A DNA stretch of 64,000 nucleotides. Source: Diplocloster modestus. GTDB taxonomy: Bacteria > Bacillota > Clostridia > Lachnospirales > Lachnospiraceae. Location of the stretch: assembly GCF_019042245.1 (NCBI RefSeq), contig NZ_JAHQCX010000011.1, positions 62,001 through 126,000 on the forward strand, in the 5' to 3' direction. The notes under the pieces are model-generated. The model saw only the letters and a list, made by a program, of their open reading frames with translations. It ran no database searches and had not been told where the DNA came from. Positions 1 to 8,669 of the stretch are shown here, piece after piece (positions within the stretch are counted from its first letter, which is position 1; each line of letters begins with the position of its first letter). A program made the translations under genes and the position numbers.

Positions 1-426
1 CAGACGGCCCAGTTCATAGACCCCTACCTGGGAACCGCGTCCGGGATGGCGGTAAATATAGCAGCGGCGCAGCAGGGCATTGACCCGCAGGAGCAATTCC
101 GCGTTGGAAAATGGTTTCGCCAGATAGTCGTCCGCGCCGGACGAAAAACCGGCGGCTTTATCTGTCTCCTGAGTCCTAGCCGTGAGAAATAATATGGGGG
201 CCATGGATTTGCTGCGGATCTCCCGGCAGGCGAAAAAGCCATCCTTAACCGGCATGGCGATATCCAGGATAAATAAATCGATGTCAGGGGAAGCAAAGCG
301 GATCGCTTCCTCTCCGTTTTTGGCAAGTACGACTTGATAACCTTCCCGCTTAAGGACGATATCCAGGATCTCCAGAATATCAGGATCGTCGTCGGCCGCT
401 AATATTTTAATCTGATCCTTATGCAT
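1..426 (-). CDS. Response regulator, receiver domain (C-terminus beyond window)
   Basis: Reading the minus strand from ATG at 426 gives 142 residues open to the window edge, so the gene is partial. It has a complete receiver fold: acidic pair D12-D13, phospho-acceptor D55 in LFILDIAMP, T82 and K104 in the AKPF motif. It then runs into a linker like those of OmpR/PhoB-type regulators, so a winged-helix DNA-binding domain probably lies outside the window. The start overlaps the stop of the flippase-like gene by 8 nt, which suggests one transcript with the three envelope genes upstream. The partner kinase is not visible. The OmpR assignment is inferred; the receiver is clear. Confidence 0.9.
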   Translation of the reverse strand, partial: MHKDQIKILAADDDPDILEILDIVLKREGYQVVLAKNGEEAIRFASPDIDLFILDIAMPVKDGFFACREIRSKSMAPILFLTARTQETDKAAGFSSGADDYLAKPFSNAELLLRVNALLRRCYIYRHPGRGSQVGVYELGRL

Positions 427-1474
427 AGGTCAAATCCTTCTTTCTCCTTCGTCCGAACATTCTCAGATGTATCGTAAAACAGATGATAAAGCTGATCAAT
501 AAAAACAGATAAAAACTGATCCCGCGGCTGACGATCATAGCGGTAGCCAGCGCAGACTGGGGAAACAATAATCCAAAAGCCCACAAAAAGCCTCCTTCCG
601 CCGCACCTACAGCACCAGGCAGAGGGACCGCGGATACGGATATGGTCAGTATGGACTGGCAGGTCAGAAAATCCAGAAAGCTGTGACCGGAAAAGCCCAG
701 GCCACAGTAGACGAACCAGGGAACCAGATTGAGGGCAGTCATTTGTATCATCGTAACAAATAGTACTTTAAAAAACAAGGTTGGATTTTTTTTTACATAG
801 CCTGTTTTCTCATGATAGGTCCGGATCGATTCGTGAAGGCGGGTCCGCATCGATCCGGGATCCCGGATCAGACGAAGCCTGCTTCCGATTCGGATCACCA
901 AATTCACCAGGAATGGTACAGTCCGCTTGGAATACATCAGCAGCAGGATGCCAGCCACCGCGGCGGCGTTCATGATCACTCCGTAGACCAGCAGCAGTCC
1001 CAGCTTTCCAGCCATCTGCCCGGCCAGTCCCGGCCGGATCAGATACATCAGCCCTCCCAGCAAAAGCATGGCCGTCTGATAGATCAGTACGATAAAGAAA
1101 ATGGCGACGGAGGAATAGGTAACGGGAATGCGGTCCTTATTCATATAGTACATCTGCATCGGCTGTCCTCCGCTGGAGGAAGGTGTGATTGAACTGAAAT
1201 AAAAGCCGATAAATGCGTAGCCGACACAGCGCCGGAAAGGTACCGGCAGGGAAAGTTCATGGAAGATCAGTTTCATATTCACCGCTTCACAGCTGACGAA
1301 CAGAAACATCATACCAAGGCCTGCCAGCAGATAGAGCGGATTCGCTTTTCCAAGGGCCTCTAACAGCTGCCGCGGGGAATAGTCCTTTAAGAAAATCCAG
1401 ACGGTAAGCGCAGTTAACGCCAGCAAAAGCAGAATCCCTCCGGCCTGTTTTTGGGGTTTTGCAGTTTCATTCAT
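419..1474 (-). CDS. Flippase-like integral membrane protein (lysylphosphatidylglycerol synthase TM family)
   Basis: The 351-residue protein has about eight hydrophobic segments and the family hallmark SSITPSSSGGQPMQMYYM near residues 95-112. This matches the LPG_synthase_TM (UPF0104/YbhN-like) family. These are MprF-like membrane domains without the aminoacyltransferase half, thought to move or bind lipids. The start is supported by GAGGAG ten bases upstream of the ATG. It overlaps the deacetylase upstream by 8 nt and the response regulator downstream by 8 nt. With a lipid glycosyltransferase two genes upstream, a role in moving a glycolipid across the membrane is a fair inference but unproven. 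Confidence 0.85.
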   Translation of the reverse strand: MNETAKPQKQAGGILLLLALTALTVWIFLKDYSPRQLLEALGKANPLYLLAGLGMMFLFVSCEAVNMKLIFHELSLPVPFRRCVGYAFIGFYFSSITPSSSGGQPMQMYYMNKDRIPVTYSSVAIFFIVLIYQTAMLLLGGLMYLIRPGLAGQMAGKLGLLLVYGVIMNAAAVAGILLLMYSKRTVPFLVNLVIRIGSRLRLIRDPGSMRTRLHESIRTYHEKTGYVKKNPTLFFKVLFVTMIQMTALNLVPWFVYCGLGFSGHSFLDFLTCQSILTISVSAVPLPGAVGAAEGGFLWAFGLLFPQSALATAMIVSRGISFYLFLLISFIICFTIHLRMFGRRRKKDLTYA

Positions 1475-2060
1475 TTGGCTTAAGCTCCTCTACTGTTTTA
1501 AAAACGTATTCTTGTTTTAACTCGGGCAGGGCCATGCGAAGCGCTTCGATCGTGCGAAGGGGCGCCCCGCAGGAGCCCCCGGTCTTTTCGCCGGCGTCAT
1601 GAAGGCAAAGGACAGCGCCGTCAAAGACGCGTGCCAGAATCCGGTCGCTGGTACGCTGGGCCGTGGCTTTTGCCTGCCAGTCCTGTACCATGACATCCCA
1701 GAGCACCAGCCGCAGGCCGTACTGTTTTAGGAAATATCCGGTAAATGGATTGCGGGCTCCCCAGGGCGGACGATAAGTATCCGGGCGGCAGCCAAGACTT
1801 CTCATGATATCACAACTGTATTGAAAATCCTTTTTCATATAGTGATAAGAACTAAACCATGCATGGCGGTGGTTGTAAGAGTGCATTGCCACCTGGTGAT
1901 GTTCCGCCAGCATCCGCCTGATCAGATCGGGATTGCTTTCCGCATTGGAAGCAACCACGAAAAAAGTGGCCGGTATATGATGTTCCTTTAACAGATCCAG
2001 CAGAAGCCCGGTGTAACGCGGGTCTGGACCGTCGTCAAAGGTTATAGCCAACTGCTTCAT
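1467..2060 (-). CDS. Polysaccharide deacetylase (NodB domain)
   Basis: This is a compact 197-residue NodB-type deacetylase with no signal peptide. Visible motifs are TFDDGPD (residues 7-13; D9 is the catalytic base and D10 a metal ligand), HSxxH (H60, H64; metal ligands), RPPWG (97-101) and LHD (153-155; catalytic His). The family removes N- or O-acetyl groups from sugars in a metal-dependent way. Without an export signal it may act inside the cell, for example on a sugar or glycolipid precursor. Its start lies 26 nt inside the upstream glycosyltransferase and has GGGAGA upstream, so the two are translationally linked. The substrate cannot be read from sequence. Confidence 0.9.
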   Translation of the reverse strand: MKQLAITFDDGPDPRYTGLLLDLLKEHHIPATFFVVASNAESNPDLIRRMLAEHHQVAMHSYNHRHAWFSSYHYMKKDFQYSCDIMRSLGCRPDTYRPPWGARNPFTGYFLKQYGLRLVLWDVMVQDWQAKATAQRTSDRILARVFDGAVLCLHDAGEKTGGSCGAPLRTIEALRMALPELKQEYVFKTVEELKPNE

Positions 2061-3219
2061 GGAGATAATCTCCCTTCTTTAATTGATAAAGATCCTGCAG
2101 GGATGCGTAATCCAGTGCCTTTTGGGCCACGTCCAGTATAGAATTCTGAGAGTAGTAGGCTTTTAACGCGTGCATATTTTTCCGCAGAGTCTGCATTTTC
2201 CGGTCGTCAGACAGAAAGCCACAGACTTTCCGGATCCCTTCCACCGTGTTTTCATGGATGACAGCGCCGATCTGCATCACCTCCAGAAAATCTCCATTAT
2301 ATACCTCCTGGCGCAGGCCGGGATTCCAGGCAAAAATGGGGGTTTCGCTGTGAATCGCCTCAAATGTAGTGATCCCGCCCGGTTTTGTGACTATGGCGTC
2401 GGCTTCCTTCATATACGCTGGAATGTCATTGACATAACCCAGAACCCGAAGAGAGGGATAAGCGGCGCTTAAACGGAGCATGAGGCTTTTGTTCCTGCCG
2501 GTGATAATCGTGGTTTCCAGCCTGTTCGCCTGGGATTCCAGATATTGATAGAAGCCCGGGACCGTGGGCAGCATGCCAAGCCCGCCGCCCATGATCAACA
2601 GTTTCTTTTTGGGAGTTCCCGTGAAGGAGGAATCTGTCATATGTTCGTGATCGAAGGAAGCCTCCCTGGGCTCATCAAACCTGGGATTGACCGGAATACC
2701 GGTGACCGTGATCCTGCCGGAAGGGATGCCCTTTTTAATCAGCCCTTGCTTCACAAGCTCAGAACCGACCATATAAGCGTCGGTTTCCTGGTGAATCCAT
2801 TCGGAATGGGCGGTGATATCCGTCACGCAGGTAATGAGAGGGACCCGATTACCGGTCTTTTCCCGATAATAACATACAGTCTGTGAACAGAGCGGGAGAG
2901 TGGCGATGATCAAATCCGGCTGTTTTTCCCAAAGAAGATGGTGGAAGCGCCAGAGCATCAGGGCCGGAATCTGTGGTTTGAACTCCGTTTGTTTATTTTC
3001 CAGGCGGCAGTATCTCTCATTGTAAAATTTTTGTGCGTGCTGAACTATCCAGCCAAATAACCGGTATCCGGGCAGCGAAAGATGCGGGAATACGTAGTGG
3101 AACCAGTCAATGACCTCGATCTGGGCATTTGGCTGCGCAAGCTTCCAGTGCTCGGCGATGGCGCTGGCTGCCATATAGTGCCCCATACCGAATTTTCCAG
3201 TCAGAATTACGATTTTCAT
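2035..3219 (-). CDS. MGDG synthase-like glycosyltransferase (GT28 family)
   Basis: The protein has an N-terminal MGDG-synthase domain with GKFGMGHYMAASAIAEHW close to the start, and a C-terminal GT28 half with GGGLGMLPTVPG and the nucleotide-sugar site TKPGGITTFEA. Such GT-B enzymes (MurG, UgtP, MGD relatives) add a sugar to a lipid at the inner membrane face; diacylglycerol is the likely acceptor. An in-frame ATG at 3246 exists, but the start at 3219 is chosen because GGGGGATC lies just upstream of it. Length is 394 residues, normal for the family. It is the first gene of a tight minus-strand operon with the deacetylase, flippase-like protein and response regulator. Confidence 0.87.
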   Translation of the reverse strand: MKIVILTGKFGMGHYMAASAIAEHWKLAQPNAQIEVIDWFHYVFPHLSLPGYRLFGWIVQHAQKFYNERYCRLENKQTEFKPQIPALMLWRFHHLLWEKQPDLIIATLPLCSQTVCYYREKTGNRVPLITCVTDITAHSEWIHQETDAYMVGSELVKQGLIKKGIPSGRITVTGIPVNPRFDEPREASFDHEHMTDSSFTGTPKKKLLIMGGGLGMLPTVPGFYQYLESQANRLETTIITGRNKSLMLRLSAAYPSLRVLGYVNDIPAYMKEADAIVTKPGGITTFEAIHSETPIFAWNPGLRQEVYNGDFLEVMQIGAVIHENTVEGIRKVCGFLSDDRKMQTLRKNMHALKAYYSQNSILDVAQKALDYASLQDLYQLKKGDYLHEAVGYNL

Positions 3220-3350
3220 GTGCAGATCCCCCTTCTTTTTGGACATGTGATCAGAGGTCCTATGAAGCTATATAGGAAATTCTATCGAACAATTCTTCAG
3301 ATCTCCTGAAGGAAATTATTAAGAAAAAAGAAGGAAAATCTAAAAGATTC

Positions 3351-3379
3351 TTTACGAATAGGCCGGAAAAGTCTAAACT
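3351..3379 (+). promoter_or_regulatory. Candidate sigma-A promoter for the endonuclease/phosphatase-family gene
   Basis: TTTACG at 3351-3356 and TAAACT at 3374-3379 are separated by 17 nt, about 35 nt before the start at 3415, which has GGGGAGG upstream. The element lies between two divergent operons. Confidence 0.45.
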
Positions 3380-3414
3380 GGAGATAACAGAAAAAGGATA
3401 GGGGAGGATGTGCT

Positions 3415-4494
3415 ATGAAAAAGAAACGGGTGATATTAAAAAGTATCCTGGCGGTTCTGGGGGTATTCCTCCTGGTCGTGCTGGGGTATGTGATCTATGT
3501 ATTTGCCAGTTACCACAGGATAGAGGACCGGCTCGCCGTCGAGCCTGAGAATAATGTGGAAGCTATGGTCCAGACACAGACGCCCTATAAGATCACAACA
3601 TTTAACATCGGATTCGGGGCATACTCCGCGGATTACAGCTTTTTTATGGACGGGGGAACCGAGTCCAGAGCATTCAGCAAAGATGCGGTGATAGAGAATA
3701 CGGACGGGGCAGCCGGATTAATCAGTAATCTGGAACCGGACTTTGCGTTTTTTCAGGAAGTGGACCTTGACGCCACCAGGAGCTATCATGTGAACCAGTA
3801 TGAGATGCTGAAAGAATGGTTTCCGGATCTGGCCGTGGATTTCGCGCTGAATTTCGATTCCGCTTATCTGTTTTATCCGATTCTGGAACCTCATGGGAAG
3901 TCAGTAGCCGGCCTGGCCACATTTTCCAGATACCGGATAGAGAGTGCCATGAGAAGAAGTCTGCCGATCGATACCAGCCCCATGAAATTCGTGGATCTGG
4001 ACCGGTGTTATGTGGTAAGCAGGATTCCGGTGGAGAACGGCCGGGAATTATGCCTGTATAACATTCATCTGTCCGCGTATACGAAGGACGGAAGTATCCG
4101 GGAAGACCAGATTGAGATGCTGTCGGAAGATATGCAGCAGGAATACGGGAAGGGAAATTACGTCGTCTGTGCAGGGGATTTTAACCAGGATCTCTATGGG
4201 AATTCGGCCGAGATCTTCCAATCAAAGCAGGAGACTCCCGGTTGGGCGGAGGCCTTTCCCAAAGAAATGCTGGGGAAAGGGCTGCGTTTGCAGCTGCCAA
4301 AGGTTGATGAGAATCTGGTTCCCACATGCCGGAACGCGGACCGCCCCTATGTAAAAGGGGAAAATTTTGTTACAGTTCTGGATGGATTCATATTGTCCGA
4401 AAATGTAGAGTGTACGGCGGTGGAGAATATTGACGCCGGATTCCGGTATTCGGATCATAATCCAGTGCTGCTGACTTTTCAGCTGGGGGAATGA
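3415..4494 (+). CDS. Membrane-anchored endonuclease/exonuclease/phosphatase family protein
   Basis: The 359-residue protein starts with a basic patch and one hydrophobic helix (about residues 8-30) that looks like an uncleaved signal anchor, so the catalytic domain should face outside. The EEP fold shows TTFNIGFG, the metal-binding FQEVDLD, NIHLSAY, GDFNQD and the C-terminal SDHNPVLL motif with its catalytic histidine. Exported EEP proteins in Firmicutes can be sphingomyelinase-like phosphodiesterases, nucleases or inositol phosphatases; the substrate is not evident. It stands alone, and its 3' end overlaps the convergent lipoprotein gene by 16 nt. Confidence 0.85.
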   Translation: MKKKRVILKSILAVLGVFLLVVLGYVIYVFASYHRIEDRLAVEPENNVEAMVQTQTPYKITTFNIGFGAYSADYSFFMDGGTESRAFSKDAVIENTDGAAGLISNLEPDFAFFQEVDLDATRSYHVNQYEMLKEWFPDLAVDFALNFDSAYLFYPILEPHGKSVAGLATFSRYRIESAMRRSLPIDTSPMKFVDLDRCYVVSRIPVENGRELCLYNIHLSAYTKDGSIREDQIEMLSEDMQQEYGKGNYVVCAGDFNQDLYGNSAEIFQSKQETPGWAEAFPKEMLGKGLRLQLPKVDENLVPTCRNADRPYVKGENFVTVLDGFILSENVECTAVENIDAGFRYSDHNPVLLTFQLGE

Positions 4495-5492
4495 TACACT
4501 GCCTCAGCCATTTCCCGCAGAGCTTCGATGAGATGCTGATTCGGAAATAGACAGCTGGACCGGTCAATGGCATACACCTCCAGATTCTGAACCGCAGTAA
4601 TATTTTCCCAGCCGGGCCGGTTCAGGATCTCTTCCACGGCATCGGTATCCGTGCCCGCAGCAGCGGTGAGGATCACATCGGGATCAGCTTCAAGGGCTTG
4701 TTCTTCCTCAAGAGTCACCCAGCCGATTTCCCCGTCAAGTGCATTTTGGGCGCCGATCAGTTCCAGCATTTCATTGAGATAAACGCCGGTTCCAAAGCTT
4801 TTGATCGAAGGAAGTCCGGAAAACTCCAGCATCACGGTTTTGGGGTCGGAGATGGTCCTGCCGGTGGATGCTATCTTCTGAAGATCAATTTCCATCTCCG
4901 CCACAATGGTTTCTCCCTCCATCGTTTTTCCAACACAGTCGGCTACAAACTGTATATCATCCTCAATACTCCCGATCGTATGGGAAGAGGGAATTTCTGC
5001 GACACAGATACCGGCCTCCTCAGCGCTCTTATACATATTTACCCCGGAAGAATCCATCCGGGTGTCGGTAAAGATGATATCCGGCGCAAGAGTGAGCATC
5101 TTTGGGATATCCGGCACCAACGGATTACACACGGCAACATCTGCCTTTAGACCTGCTATGTATTCCAGTGAATCCGGATCCACGCAGATGATGCGGTTGG
5201 AAAGGCCCAGATCACAGAGCAGTTCGGTGACGGCCGGGAGCAGAGATACGATTTTATGGATTTCTTTAGGAATGGCGATCTCATTTCCGGCCCGGTCAAT
5301 ACCGGGAAGCGTACTGGCCAGGGTTTCCGCCTCAGATTCCAGCGAAGATTTGCCTTCCTCCTCTTCGGAGGCGGCGGCAGGACCCGCAGGCATGGGAGAA
5401 TCCGCCGGTTTCGTGGAGGCAGGAGTACTGCCGCAGGCGGCCAGTGCGCACAGCAGTAATACCGTGAGAAAGAGAACAAGGGATTTCTTCAT
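4479..5492 (-). CDS. ABC transporter substrate-binding lipoprotein (BtuF/FhuD-like)
   Basis: A 337-residue lipoprotein with signal peptide and lipobox LAACGS near residue 20, followed by a Ser/Pro/Glu-rich linker and a periplasmic-binding-protein fold of the iron-siderophore/cobalamin class (KIVSLLPAVTELLCDLGL, PDVILTAAAGTD). Such proteins pass cobalamin, haem or ferric siderophores to BtuCD/FhuBG-type permeases. No permease or ATPase gene is adjacent; instead the gene starts 3 nt after the fused MFS-spermidine synthase and is clearly co-transcribed with it. The ligand is unknown. Confidence 0.85.
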   Translation of the reverse strand: MKKSLVLFLTVLLLCALAACGSTPASTKPADSPMPAGPAAASEEEEGKSSLESEAETLASTLPGIDRAGNEIAIPKEIHKIVSLLPAVTELLCDLGLSNRIICVDPDSLEYIAGLKADVAVCNPLVPDIPKMLTLAPDIIFTDTRMDSSGVNMYKSAEEAGICVAEIPSSHTIGSIEDDIQFVADCVGKTMEGETIVAEMEIDLQKIASTGRTISDPKTVMLEFSGLPSIKSFGTGVYLNEMLELIGAQNALDGEIGWVTLEEEQALEADPDVILTAAAGTDTDAVEEILNRPGWENITAVQNLEVYAIDRSSCLFPNQHLIEALREMAEAVYHSPS

Positions 5493-5495
5493 AGT

Positions 5496-7082
5496 TTAAA
5501 GCGCCTCCCAGTCTCCGGATTTGATCATTTCCTTATAATACTGAAGTTCATCAGCGATAAGCTCATCGATCACCTTCATACCCAGAAGCTCCACGGGTGC
5601 CTTGTCATCGGTCAGGATCCGGTTCCCGCCCTTTACCGGTGTAAGTCTGCCGCTCACCTGCTCCATCATAGCGGCGAGATCCGGATCGGAGATAGAAGCC
5701 CGGCCCTGATCGAAGGCGGCCAGCATATCCGGATTCATAGATGCAAAAAGTTCGATATTGGTGCCCCGTTCCAAAACGGCCGTATATACCTGAGGAAAAA
5801 CCGAGGCGATGGTATCACAGAGATATTCGTTGATGGAGCCCTCCTTTGAGGAGTGCATATTCATATTTACCACCATCACCCCTTCTTCGTTCAGATGATC
5901 CCTCACCATGGTAAAAAACTCTACGGTAGACATCTGAAACGGAATCGTAATATCCTGATAGGCGTCCACCATAATGACATCATATTTCTTGTCTGTGGAC
6001 AGATAAGCCCGGCCATCGTAAACGCTGACATCGACGCTTTCGGGCAGATCAAAATAAGTATCCGCCAGTTTGACAATCTTCGCATCGATCTCCACGCCTT
6101 CAATCTTTACATCGGGCAGGTATTGGGTGCACATGGAAGCATAAGTGCCGGTTCCAAGCCCCAGAATCAGGATCTCCCCGCCCGGCTGGTTTCCGGCTCC
6201 GGCCATATAGGGGGCGGCCATGGCATAATCATAATACATACCGGTCAGATCCGCGTTTTTCATCTTGATGGACTGTACTCCAGCCAGCACGTTGGTGGAG
6301 AGGATGATACTGGAGTCGTCCTCCTTCACCTGCAGATAATTATAGATCGACTCCCCCTCGTAGCTTAAGTCCTTTTCCCAAAAAGCGAAGCTGTATTGAA
6401 CGGAAGAGAGGCTGAAAATTCCGATCAGCAGGACGCTGACCACGCATTTGGCCAGCTTCTTTTTCACGGTGAGGAAATAAAGAATGCCGAGCAGCGCCAG
6501 AACAGATGAAAATATAATAAATGTGGCGGCGGTTCCTACGGCAGGTATGGTGACAAAGGTAGGCAAAAATGTACCGATGATACTCCCGATCGTATTTAAA
6601 GCGCCTAATTTCCCAACGATCACGCCGTTATTCTCCAGATCCTCCATGGTGTATTTTACCAGAGACGGGGTGACGGTACCCAGTAGCATCAGAGGAAATA
6701 CAAAGATCACCAGGCAGCAGATCAGAGAAGCCCAGACCAGGAAGTTCTTTTCCACCACCATGGCTACGGCCAGGGAAATCCCGGCGATCACATATTTACC
6801 GGCAAAAGGGATCGCGGCGATCCAGACCGCGGCAATTAACAGCCGTCCGAACAGCCGCCCCGGGTCCGGATTCTTATCCGCCATCCGGCCTCCCCAGATA
6901 TTCCCCAAGGCCATGGCAATCATGATCGTACCGATGATCACGGTCCAGACGATCTGAGAGGAACTGAAATAGGGCGCCAGCAGGCGGCTGGCACCCAACT
7001 CAATCGCCATAACCGACATACCGGCGAAAAATTCGGTTGCATACAGAAAATATCTGCTTCTCAATAAATTTCTCTTGTCCAT
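5496..7082 (-). CDS. Fused membrane (MFS-like)/spermidine synthase-like protein
   Basis: The N-terminal 220 residues form about seven transmembrane helices beginning with the family-typical EFFAGMSVMAIELGASRLLAPYF. The C-terminal half is a SAM-type Rossmann domain with ILGLGTGTYASMC and an acidic EIDAKIV strand end, as in spermidine synthases. The MVDAY segment stands where true synthases have their catalytic acidic residues, so aminopropyl transfer is uncertain. At 528 residues the length fits fused MFS/spermidine synthase proteins. The start is supported by AAAGGAG. The gene is the first of a two-gene transcript with the binding lipoprotein. Confidence 0.85.
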   Translation of the reverse strand: MDKRNLLRSRYFLYATEFFAGMSVMAIELGASRLLAPYFSSSQIVWTVIIGTIMIAMALGNIWGGRMADKNPDPGRLFGRLLIAAVWIAAIPFAGKYVIAGISLAVAMVVEKNFLVWASLICCLVIFVFPLMLLGTVTPSLVKYTMEDLENNGVIVGKLGALNTIGSIIGTFLPTFVTIPAVGTAATFIIFSSVLALLGILYFLTVKKKLAKCVVSVLLIGIFSLSSVQYSFAFWEKDLSYEGESIYNYLQVKEDDSSIILSTNVLAGVQSIKMKNADLTGMYYDYAMAAPYMAGAGNQPGGEILILGLGTGTYASMCTQYLPDVKIEGVEIDAKIVKLADTYFDLPESVDVSVYDGRAYLSTDKKYDVIMVDAYQDITIPFQMSTVEFFTMVRDHLNEEGVMVVNMNMHSSKEGSINEYLCDTIASVFPQVYTAVLERGTNIELFASMNPDMLAAFDQGRASISDPDLAAMMEQVSGRLTPVKGGNRILTDDKAPVELLGMKVIDELIADELQYYKEMIKSGDWEAL

Positions 7083-7126
7083 ATAATACTCCTTTATCCT
7101 GTTGTTGGATTAACATCTTACAGAGT

Positions 7127-7155
7127 ATTATAAAAAATCTTGTTGGCTTTTACAA
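7127..7155 (-). promoter_or_regulatory. Promoter of the MFS-spermidine synthase/lipoprotein operon
   Basis: On the minus strand TTGTAA (7155-7150) and a perfect TATAAT (7132-7127) are 17 nt apart, about 45 nt upstream of the ATG at 7082. Confidence 0.6.
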
Positions 7156-7177
7156 CTAAAAGCTGGACAATGGAGAA

Positions 7178-7840
7178 TTATTTTTGAGACCGGGAAGCCT
7201 GAAATCCCATCCAGACCACCCAAACATAGGCGATGGTCTTGGGAATCATGAGGGCTCCAACGGGCGGAATGGTATCGGCGAACAGTACCACAGGAATATA
7301 CATCAAAAAACTGATGGTGATGGCCAGCCACATAAAACGGAAGTCTTTGTCAAGGTGGCGGCGCGATTCCTGGTAAAAGAGAACGATGATAATAAGGCCG
7401 ATCAGAGCGAAGGGGATGTTCCGCCAGATACCCCAGGAGAGGGGAGGAGCGGCTTCAAGCCAGGCGTTCTGCGGAAACAGGCACAGGACGACGCGAAGGG
7501 CGGCCAGAATGTAGATGGCTGTGGTCAGAGCCCCGCGCTCGGTGATCTCGTAGCGTTTCCTCCAGACGTGATAGAGGAGGACATAGAAAATGGTCATAGT
7601 GATGGAGGTGACGAGCTTTCCGATACCCAGGGCGGCGGCATGGGCGGCCAGGCCGTCGGTGCAGAGCGCGTAGGCCCGGGGGATCAGATGGAAGGCGTCG
7701 CCGCATCCCAGCACGACGGCCATGATTCCGAACAGTTTGGTTTGGGTGTTGGAGCCGGCACGCCGGATCATCAGGATTCCCAGGGTGATGACGGTGGTTA
7801 AATATACGATATCGAATAAAGTTTCCATAATTGCCTGCAT
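7178..7840 (-). CDS. Hypothetical seven-helix membrane protein
   Basis: A hydrophobic 220-residue protein with about seven predicted membrane helices, charged loops (HVWRKRYEITERG, ESRRHLDKDFRF) and no catalytic motif that I recognise. The first possible ATG (7849) sits directly on the AAAGG ribosome site, so the ATG three codons later (7840, nine-base spacing) is preferred. Upstream lie 16-bp tandem repeats and a palindrome that also precedes the TetR gene, so it is probably the TetR target. This arrangement is typical of small efflux or stress proteins, but the function is unknown. Confidence 0.75.
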   Translation of the reverse strand: MQAIMETLFDIVYLTTVITLGILMIRRAGSNTQTKLFGIMAVVLGCGDAFHLIPRAYALCTDGLAAHAAALGIGKLVTSITMTIFYVLLYHVWRKRYEITERGALTTAIYILAALRVVLCLFPQNAWLEAAPPLSWGIWRNIPFALIGLIIIVLFYQESRRHLDKDFRFMWLAITISFLMYIPVVLFADTIPPVGALMIPKTIAYVWVVWMGFQASRSQK

Positions 7841-7860
7841 AGTAGACATCCTTTCTTTTT

Positions 7861-7940
7861 TACAATAATGAGTTTCTACAATAAAAAGTTTCTACAATTT
7901 TACAATAATGAGTTTCTGCAATAAAGAGTTTCTACAAATA
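7861..7940. repeat. 16-bp tandem repeats upstream of the membrane protein gene
   Basis: The motif TACAATAATGAGTTTC occurs at 7861-7876 and 7901-7916, with close variants directly following at 7877-7892 and 7917-7932. Together they form two 40-bp direct repeats with an 8-nt filler. They sit in the 5' region of the membrane protein gene and may hold promoter or binding sites. Confidence 0.8.
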
Positions 7941-7985
7941 TTTGCTTTCTAATTAATTTGTATGGCAGGATTATTTTGTAAAATA

Positions 7986-7998
7986 TGAACAAGGTTCA
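7986..7998. promoter_or_regulatory. Likely TetR operator upstream of the membrane protein gene
   Basis: TGAACAAGGTTCA is a 13-bp palindrome (TGAAC-3-GTTCA). A near-identical copy lies upstream of the tetR gene at 8670-8682; the two differ only at the central base. Confidence 0.65.
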
Positions 7999-8078
7999 AT
8001 TTGAAAGATAAAACTAAATACTTCCGGAACGAAGCTCTTTTACGGAATCGGTACCGATGCGGCCTGTGCGATATAGAA

Positions 8079-8642
8079 TCAGTCATAAAGCAGCCGGTTC
8101 AGCAGTTCAATAAAAAAGGAGCATTCAGTCTGGTCATTCCGCAGCATACACATCATGTTGGCAAAAAGGAATAGGGAGAAATTCTCCTTCGTGAAATTTT
8201 CGTTCCAGATGTCTTCCCGGATCTGGGAATCCCGTTCCAGCAGAGTCAGAAAGCCTTTTTGAATGTGCTGGAAGGTTTCGGCCTCGGCTTTTCGGCCGGC
8301 TTCTTTCTCTGCTACCGAAAGAGAGGCGATCTGCTGCAGAAAATTTTGACGGAACTCCTGGAGATATGTATAAAATTTATGATAGATATCCTCGAAACTT
8401 TCCGTAAACCGTGTTTTATCGGACCAAGTGCAGATATCCCGGTGAAACAGACCACACCAGAAGTTTTCGATGACAGCTATGATCAGGGCCGATTTGGTGG
8501 GATAGTAGTTATAAATGGAACCAATGGCTATATTGCACCGCTCGGCCACCTTGCGGATACTGATGTTCGCAAGCCCCTCGCTCTTCGCTATTTCCTGTGT
8601 AACGGACAGGATATGTTCTTTGGAAGTTACATTTTTGTTCAT
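8079..8642 (-). CDS. TetR/AcrR family transcriptional regulator
   Basis: The 187-residue protein has a typical N-terminal TetR helix-turn-helix (SIRKVAERCNIAIGSIYNYYPTKSALI, residues about 23-49) and a helical ligand-binding half without known signature. GAGGAG lies 11 nt upstream of the start. A palindrome in its own upstream region (8670-8682) recurs upstream of the next minus-strand gene (7986-7998), which suggests that it represses itself and the seven-helix membrane protein. The inducer is unknown. Confidence 0.92.
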   Translation of the reverse strand: MNKNVTSKEHILSVTQEIAKSEGLANISIRKVAERCNIAIGSIYNYYPTKSALIIAVIENFWCGLFHRDICTWSDKTRFTESFEDIYHKFYTYLQEFRQNFLQQIASLSVAEKEAGRKAEAETFQHIQKGFLTLLERDSQIREDIWNENFTKENFSLFLFANMMCMLRNDQTECSFFIELLNRLLYD

Positions 8643-8669
8643 ACGCTATTCATCTCCTCAACTTCAACT

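Noticed and set aside
24..326. Minus-strand frame of 100 codons at the window start
   Set aside because: Out-of-frame shadow of the response regulator, whose receiver motifs lie in the frame starting at 426.
7861..7940. Possible CRISPR array
   Set aside because: Repeats are 16 bp and contiguous with no unique spacers, and no cas gene is near. The arrays at 39143 and 47009 fail for the same reasons.
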